A stretch of DNA of 10,695 nt from assembly GCA_023417735.1 (NCBI GenBank), contig JAEZEK010000021.1, positions 1 to 10,695 on the forward strand, in the 5' to 3' direction. This document shows positions 7,205 to 10,695 of the stretch, in pieces (positions within the stretch are counted from its first letter, which is position 1; each line of letters starts with the position of its first letter). The stretch is from Pseudomonadota bacterium. GTDB taxonomy: Bacteria; Pseudomonadota; Alphaproteobacteria; Rhizobiales; Afifellaceae. The notes under the pieces were generated by a model. The model did no database searches. It worked only from the letters and a program-made list of their open reading frames with translations, and was not told the origin of the DNA. Position numbers and translations under genes: made by a program.

Positions 7205-7339
7205 GAGTTCGAAGGCGCTCGTCGACTTTCGCGACGGATTCGCCGGATCGGGCGTGGTTCCTCGCCCATTCCGAGGTCCCCGGTTCTCGCGACGCGACGA
7301 CCCGGACGGCAGCAGGCGAGCAAGGACACGGGCGTATCC

Positions 7340-7354
7340 GTTCAGGTCATGTTC
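7340..7354. promoter_or_regulatory. GTTC-N7-GTTC, LexA-box-like motif
   Basis: GTTC (7340-7343), seven bases, GTTC (7351-7354), then a third GTTC at 7357-7360. GTTC-N7-GTTC is the known SOS box of many alphaproteobacteria. No DNA repair gene follows on either strand, so it could be a chance match or a relic. Confidence 0.25.
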
Positions 7355-7394
7355 ATGTTCGTGCGCCGACCATCTGCGCGCAAAGTGACGTCGC

Positions 7395-7452
7395 GTTCTG
7401 GCGAGCAGAGCCCCACCTCGTTTGCCCCCCCGGAACCTCTGCTCGCCAGCAC
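7395..7452. repeat. Large inverted repeat, 13 perfect plus 2 outer base pairs
   Basis: CTGGCGAGCAGAG (7398-7410) and CTCTGCTCGCCAG (7437-7449) are perfect complements. After one mismatch the pairing continues with GT / AC outside. The 26-base loop contains a seven-C run. Candidates are a terminator-like structure, a structured RNA, or the ends of a small relic element. Confidence 0.45.
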
Positions 7453-7660
7453 CTTTCAACGCCGATCTCTCCTGCAATTGCGGTCCTTGGCCACGTGTCC
7501 CGGAGCGGGGCGGCGGCGCTCCGAACCGCGCCGGCGCCTGGTCGCACGCAGATGCGCCTCGGTCCGGGCCTTCAGCCAGTCCTGCGGCCCGGGTGCCTCC
7601 ATGCCCCTCGCACCGGCCAACGGGCCCGTTTCAGGCAGCACGGACCCCGATCGGAACCGC

Positions 7661-8548
7661 TCAGGCGGAGGCTTCGAAGGCGCGCCGTCGCGTCAGGGCC
7701 GGCAGCGAGGCGAGGAGCGCGCCCGCCGTGATGAGCGCGGCGGCGAGCGCGCTGCCGAGCGTCGGCTCCGCGTAGCCCGAGAGAACGAGGGCGAGCGTGG
7801 ACAGGAGCGGCGCGGCGTAGGAGGCGACGCCGAGGACCTGGATGTTGCCGCGCTTCACGCCGTGGTCCCAGACGTAGAAGGCGGCGCCGACCGGCATCAG
7901 GCCGAGTGCCGCGATCGCCCCCCACTCCGCCCCGGAGGCCGGCCAGACCGTCTCCTCGACGAGGAGGTGGGCCGCGCCGCTGAGGAGCGCCGTCGCCAGG
8001 CAGAAACCGGCGACGATCCCGGTCGGCACGGCGGCGAACCGGCGCGACAGCAGAGAGTAGCCCGCCCAGGTGAGCGCGCAGGCTGCGGCGGCCGCATAGC
8101 CGGTTGCGTAGCGGCCCTCGAAGGCCATGCCGCCGCGGCCGACGACGAGGACGGTGCCGGCCAGGCCGAGCAGCGCGCCGGCGACGTGGAACCAGCGCAG
8201 GCGCTCGCCCGGCAGGAGCGCCGAGAAGACGACGATCAGGAGCGGCCAGAGATAGGCGATCAGGCTCGCCTCGACGGCGGGCGCGTTCCTGAGCGCCGTG
8301 AAGTAGAAGGCGTGATAGCCGAAGAGGCCGCCGATTCCGACAGCCCAGACCGGCCAGGGCTGCCGCAGGTCGCCCCAGCGCCCGCTCGCCGCCAGCCAGA
8401 GCAGGCCGATCGCGGCGCCGATCAGGAAGGTGAGCGCGGAGAGCTGGAACGGCGGCACGGTTCCGCTCGCCGCCGTCAGGAGCGCGAGCAGCGCCCACAT
8501 CAGGATGGCCAGGAATCCGAGGAGCGTGGCGGCGGTGCGGCTCTGCAT
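7661..8548 (-). CDS. DMT family exporter, YddG-like (EamA domains)
   Basis: A 295-residue inner-membrane protein with about ten hydrophobic segments and two EamA repeats. It resembles the YddG group, which exports aromatic amino acids. Conserved stretches are GFLAILMWALLALLT (first segment), PPFQLSALTFLIG, FGYHAFYFTALRNAPAVEAS, LIAYLWPLLIVVFSALLPGE in the first half, and YVWDHGVKRGNIQVLGVASY and APLLSTLALVLSGY in the second. The substrate is not certain from sequence. The ATG at 8548 fits the family start, and an in-frame TAG about 12 codons upstream excludes a much longer form, but no Shine-Dalgarno sequence is visible before it (CATCTCCACCTC). It lies 74 bases after the brkB-like gene and may be read with it or from its own promoter. 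Confidence 0.9.
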   Translation of the reverse strand: MQSRTAATLLGFLAILMWALLALLTAASGTVPPFQLSALTFLIGAAIGLLWLAASGRWGDLRQPWPVWAVGIGGLFGYHAFYFTALRNAPAVEASLIAYLWPLLIVVFSALLPGERLRWFHVAGALLGLAGTVLVVGRGGMAFEGRYATGYAAAAACALTWAGYSLLSRRFAAVPTGIVAGFCLATALLSGAAHLLVEETVWPASGAEWGAIAALGLMPVGAAFYVWDHGVKRGNIQVLGVASYAAPLLSTLALVLSGYAEPTLGSALAAALITAGALLASLPALTRRRAFEASA

Positions 8549-8622
8549 GAGGTGGAGATGGTCCGGCTGCGTGGCGCTGCTCTAGCCGGGCCGCGGGCCA
8601 GGGGAAAGCCCCGCGCCGCACC

Positions 8623-9567
8623 TCACGCCGTCTTGCGGCACAGATCCTTGCGGCCGTGGAACTCGGAGATCGAGCGGTTGAGCTCGGCGCCGAAAATGAA
8701 GATGAGCGCCTGGATGTAGAGGAAGAACATCAGCGCCACGATGCCGCCGAGGCCGGCATAGGTCGCGCTGTAATTGGCGATCTCGGTCAGGTACATGCCG
8801 AAGATGCGACCCGAGATCCACCATCCGGCGAGCGTCACGAGCGCGCCGACGGCGACGCTCTTCACCCGCCGCTTCCGCGCCGGGAGAAGCAGGTGGACGA
8901 GCGCCAGCGTCAGCCCCATCACGCCGATGAGCAGCACCTCCCGCATCACCCGGAGCGCATTGACCTCGAAATGAATGTCGAGCACCTGCGCCTCGATGTA
9001 GTGCAGCCAGACCGGGACCACGATGCCGAGCGATCCCATCGCGATGATGAAGACCATCGCGATGAAGACGAAGACGAGGTCGCTGCCGTATCGCCTCAGG
9101 AGGCTGCGGTCCTCGGCACAGCGATAGGCGCGGTTGAGCCCGTCCCGCACCGCCTCCACCGCGCCTGTGATGCTGATCAGGGTGACGGTCAGGCCGACAG
9201 TCAGGAGGCTCGCCTTGTTGGGGGTGGCGAAGATGCGCTGCAGCTCGGGCTGGATGATCCGGACCATGTGCTCGGGGAAGGCGGCGAGCGCCTCCCGGCT
9301 GATGTAGTCGGCCAGATCCGGGCCGCCGAGGATGGCCCCGAGCGCCACCAGGAAGATCAGGAACGGAAACAGGGCGAAGATGAGCGAGAAGGCGATGGCG
9401 CTCGCCACCATCACGCCGTCGTGCCAGAGGACCCCCGTCACCGCATTGCGGACGACCACGCCGACCGCACGCCCGAACCGCCCGAGCTCGTCCAGCCGAA
9501 GCTGCACGTCCGAGCGGCGCGGCCGGTCGTCGTGCCGCCCAGGGTGATGCTCGACTCCGACGCTCAT
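8623..9567 (-). CDS. YihY/BrkB family inner-membrane protein
   Basis: A 314-residue membrane protein of the YihY/virulence factor BrkB family. A polar N-terminal region of about 40 residues precedes the first membrane segment (MVASAIAFSLIFALFPFLIF, the family's best-conserved region). Five further hydrophobic segments follow, with family features ITGAVEAVRDGLNRAY, the basic loop LLPARKRRVKSVAVGAL, and SATYAGLGGIVALMFFLYIQ before a short cytoplasmic tail. The molecular function of the family is unknown; it was once called RNase BN by mistake. The ribosome-binding site before the ATG at 9567 is weak (GAACGG). It follows phaB by 69 bases on the same strand. Confidence 0.92.
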   Translation of the reverse strand: MSVGVEHHPGRHDDRPRRSDVQLRLDELGRFGRAVGVVVRNAVTGVLWHDGVMVASAIAFSLIFALFPFLIFLVALGAILGGPDLADYISREALAAFPEHMVRIIQPELQRIFATPNKASLLTVGLTVTLISITGAVEAVRDGLNRAYRCAEDRSLLRRYGSDLVFVFIAMVFIIAMGSLGIVVPVWLHYIEAQVLDIHFEVNALRVMREVLLIGVMGLTLALVHLLLPARKRRVKSVAVGALVTLAGWWISGRIFGMYLTEIANYSATYAGLGGIVALMFFLYIQALIFIFGAELNRSISEFHGRKDLCRKTA

Positions 9568-9594
9568 CCGTTCGAAACGACCCCGCTTGCGCCG

Positions 9595-9609
9595 GCCCCC
9601 GGCGGGGGC
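9595..9609 (-). terminator. GC hairpin after phaB, possible terminator
   Basis: Arms GCCCCC and GGGGGC with a 3-base loop lie in the 69-base gap between phaB and the brkB-like gene. There is no T-run, so readthrough into the next gene is possible. Confidence 0.25.
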
Positions 9610-9636
9610 GGCCGCCGCTCCGGCCGGAACGGGACC

Positions 9637-10365
9637 CTAGCCGTTCGCCATGTACTGGCCGCCGTTAATCGACAGCACCGCCCCTGTCATATAGGCGGCC
9701 GGCTCGGAGACCAAATAGACGACGAGCGCGCCGATCTCCTCCGCCTTGCCGAGCCGGTTGAGCGGCACGCCCGCGATGATCCCCTCCAGCACCTTCTCCG
9801 GGACGGCCGCGACCATGTCGGTGTCGATGTAGCCCGGGCAGATGCAGTTCACGGTCACGCCCTTGCGCGCGTTCTCGAGCGCGAGCGCCTTGGTGAAGCC
9901 GATCACCCCGGCCTTGGCGGCGGAATAGTTGACCTGCCCGATCTGCCCCTTCTGCCCGTTCACCGACGAGATGTTCACGATCCGGCCGAAGCCGCGCTCG
10001 CGCATGCCGTCGATCACCGGCTTCGTCATGGTGAACATGGAATCGAGGTTGGTGCGCAGCACCGCCGACCAGGCATCGTAGTCCATCTTGTGGAACCAGC
10101 CGTCGCGCGTGATGCCGGCATTGTTGACGAGGATGTCGACCGGCCCGACCGCGGCCTCGACCTCGCGCACGCCGGCCGCGCAAGCCTGCGGATCGGCGAC
10201 GTCCCACTTGAAGACCTCGATGCCGGTCTCCCGCCGGAAGGCCTCGGCCCTCTCGGTGTTGCCGGCATAGGTCGCCGCGACCGTATGGCCGGCCTCCTTC
10301 AGCGACGTTGCGATGGCGGCGCCGATGCCGCGCGTGCCGCCGGTGACGAGTGCTGTCCTGGGCAT
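9637..10365 (-). CDS. phaB: Acetoacetyl-CoA reductase (NADPH)
   Basis: This 242-residue short-chain dehydrogenase reduces acetoacetyl-CoA to (R)-3-hydroxybutyryl-CoA, the monomer for polyhydroxybutyrate, in the cytoplasm. The Rossmann nucleotide motif TGGTRGIG is at residues 8-15 and NNAG at 81-84. The catalytic set is Asn106, Ser134, Tyr147 and Lys151. The segment ISSVNGQKGQIGQVNYSAAK is the PhaB-specific version of the active site and separates it from FabG. CPGYIDTDMV and the C-terminal INGGQYMANG also match PhaB. The ATG at 10365 has a strong ribosome-binding site (GGAAGGGAGAG); the longer open frame to 10599 is a shadow of phaA. It lies 73 bases downstream of phaA, the common phaAB order. 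Confidence 0.95.
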   Translation of the reverse strand: MPRTALVTGGTRGIGAAIATSLKEAGHTVAATYAGNTERAEAFRRETGIEVFKWDVADPQACAAGVREVEAAVGPVDILVNNAGITRDGWFHKMDYDAWSAVLRTNLDSMFTMTKPVIDGMRERGFGRIVNISSVNGQKGQIGQVNYSAAKAGVIGFTKALALENARKGVTVNCICPGYIDTDMVAAVPEKVLEGIIAGVPLNRLGKAEEIGALVVYLVSEPAAYMTGAVLSINGGQYMANG

Positions 10366-10406
10366 TCGCTCTCCCTTCCGGTTCTTGTTCGACTTCTTCC
10401 GCCGAG

Positions 10407-10432
10407 CGGGCCGGAGCCGCAGCCCCGGCCCG
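10407..10432 (-). other. Hairpin in the phaA-phaB gap
   Basis: Perfect 8-bp arms CGGGCCGG / CCGGCCCG surround a 10-base loop, with two more inner pairs if a G-U is allowed. There is no T-run. It may stabilise or process the phaAB message, or partly terminate it. Confidence 0.35.
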
Positions 10433-10438
10433 GCCAGG

Positions 10439-10695
10439 TCAGTCGCGTTCCACGCACAGGGCGACGCCCATGCCGCCGCCGATGCAGAGCGTGGCGAGCC
10501 CCTTCCGCGCGCCCCGGCGCTGCATCTCGAACAGCAGCGTGTTGAGGACGCGGGCGCCGGACGCGCCGATCGGATGGCCGATCGCGATGGCGCCGCCATT
10601 GACGTTGACGATCTCCGGATTCCAGCCGAGGTCCTTGTTGACGGCGCCGGCCGGCGGCGCGCACGCCCCCGTGCTCCAGGTGCGCGACCTCACCG
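10439..10695 (-). CDS. phaA: PhaA, acetyl-CoA C-acetyltransferase (C-terminal part only)
   Basis: The 3' end of a beta-ketothiolase, which condenses two acetyl-CoA to acetoacetyl-CoA as the first step of PHB synthesis. About 69 recognisable residues are present, from [20 protein letters not shown] through [12 protein letters not shown] (catalytic His) and [17 protein letters not shown] (catalytic Cys in CIGGG). Upstream of AGAVNKDLG, at about 10646-10651, the translation no longer matches thiolases. The expected NEAFA-Q segment is replaced by [11 protein letters not shown], although the frame stays open to the window edge. So the gene is either broken here by a rearrangement or joined to foreign sequence in assembly. 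The nucleophilic Cys of the N-terminal half is not in the window. The gene precedes phaB as in many phaAB operons. Confidence 0.85.
   Translation of the reverse strand, partial: VRSRTWSTGACAPPAGAVNKDLGWNPEIVNVNGGAIAIGHPIGASGARVLNTLLFEMQRRGARKGLATLCIGGGMGVALCVERD
10638..10695 (+). CDS. Possible ABC transporter ATPase N-terminus (partial)
   Basis: Read on the plus strand from TTG 10638, the frame gives [19 protein letters not shown] up to the window edge. V-L-x-V-R-D-L-T is the usual first strand of ABC transporter ATP-binding subunits, especially oligopeptide and branched amino acid types, and a short Ala/Pro/Gly-rich lead is typical. Only about 19 codons are visible, before any Walker A motif, so this is suggestive only. 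It begins where the antisense phaA similarity stops. Confidence 0.3.
   Translation, partial: MTAPAGGAHAPVLQVRDLT

Larger units (their letters stand above)
6912..7660. other. 749-base stretch with no recognisable gene
   Basis: This lies between the stops of the converging cupin and exporter genes. Short open frames exist on both strands, but all are rich in Arg, Ser, Pro and Ala with no recognisable domain or clear ribosome-binding site. Fragments such as DRELLEVLNRP near 7138 (frame +3 relative to others) look faintly coding, so decayed gene remnants are possible. The stretch holds a palindrome at 6959, a hairpin at 7171, a LexA-box-like motif at 7340, a large inverted repeat at 7395, and a 12-bp palindrome AACGGGCCCGTT at 7619-7630. 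Confidence 0.6.

Noticed and set aside
7619..7630. The 12-bp palindrome AACGGGCCCGTT after the exporter gene.
   Set aside because: It has no loop, so it cannot form a normal terminator hairpin, and short GC palindromes are frequent here.
7349..8719. A 456-codon open frame on the plus strand over the exporter gene.
   Set aside because: Most of it is antisense to the YddG-like gene and its translation is Arg, Glu and Gly-rich without any motif.
8656..10545. A 629-codon open frame on the plus strand across the brkB-like gene and phaB.
   Set aside because: It is antisense to two clearly recognised genes, is full of Asp, His, Arg and Glu runs typical of the complement of GC-rich coding DNA, and has no domain.
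10366..10599. An N-terminal extension of PhaB to 10599.
   Set aside because: It overlaps phaA in another frame, and 10365 has a strong ribosome-binding site with the family-typical start MPRTALVTGG.
1..10695. CRISPR arrays, tRNA, rRNA, transposases or prophage genes.
   Set aside because: No regularly spaced direct repeats, cloverleaf-like sequence or mobile-element protein motifs were seen on either strand. No new defence or mobile system is supported by this window.

Overview
The window is about 10.7 kb of GC-rich DNA with dense bacterial genes and strongly GC-biased third codon positions. Gene content points to an alphaproteobacterium, most likely Hyphomicrobiales (Rhizobiales): a metX-metW pair, a class-I-like methyltransferase next to gloB, a periplasmic molybdenum hydroxylase of the isoquinoline oxidoreductase type, a DUF985 cupin, and polyhydroxybutyrate genes phaA-phaB. 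This placement rests on family knowledge and is inference; no rRNA or other marker is present.

Left part (1-3447). metX (start outside the window) and metW overlap in GTGA and encode the homoserine acylation step of methionine synthesis. A methyltransferase gene on the opposite strand converges on metW and overlaps its end by 12 bases. It diverges from gloB (glyoxalase II) across 162 bases that hold a plausible promoter in each direction.

Centre (3448-6911). After a 246-base gap with a candidate promoter and hairpin-rich leader come iorA-like (2Fe-2S subunit) and iorB-like (Tat-exported molybdopterin subunit) genes, 4 bases apart. Their usual electron-accepting cytochrome c and maturation genes are not in the window. 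A small cupin gene of the DUF985 family follows. It is preceded by a 28-codon open frame that ends in its GTG start and by strong hairpins, an arrangement that could couple or attenuate its translation.

Right-centre (6912-7660). About 750 bases contain no recognisable gene. They hold an interrupted palindrome, a perfect 12-bp hairpin, a GTTC-N7-GTTC motif like the alphaproteobacterial LexA box, and a large inverted repeat with 13 to 16 bp arms.

Right part (7661-10695), all on the minus strand. In transcription order: the end of phaA, then phaB, a BrkB/YihY-type membrane protein, and a YddG-like DMT exporter. PhaA and PhaB together make (R)-3-hydroxybutyryl-CoA for PHB storage. At the extreme right edge the thiolase similarity stops abruptly. 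The last ~45 bases instead read on the plus strand like the N-terminus of an ABC transporter ATPase, so there is either a real rearrangement or an assembly chimera there.

No CRISPR array, tRNA, rRNA, transposase or phage gene was seen. Most of the window is ordinary core metabolism. The parts worth a second look are the right-edge junction, the cupin leader, the orphan molybdenum hydroxylase pair, and the gene-free stretch with its regulatory-looking repeats.
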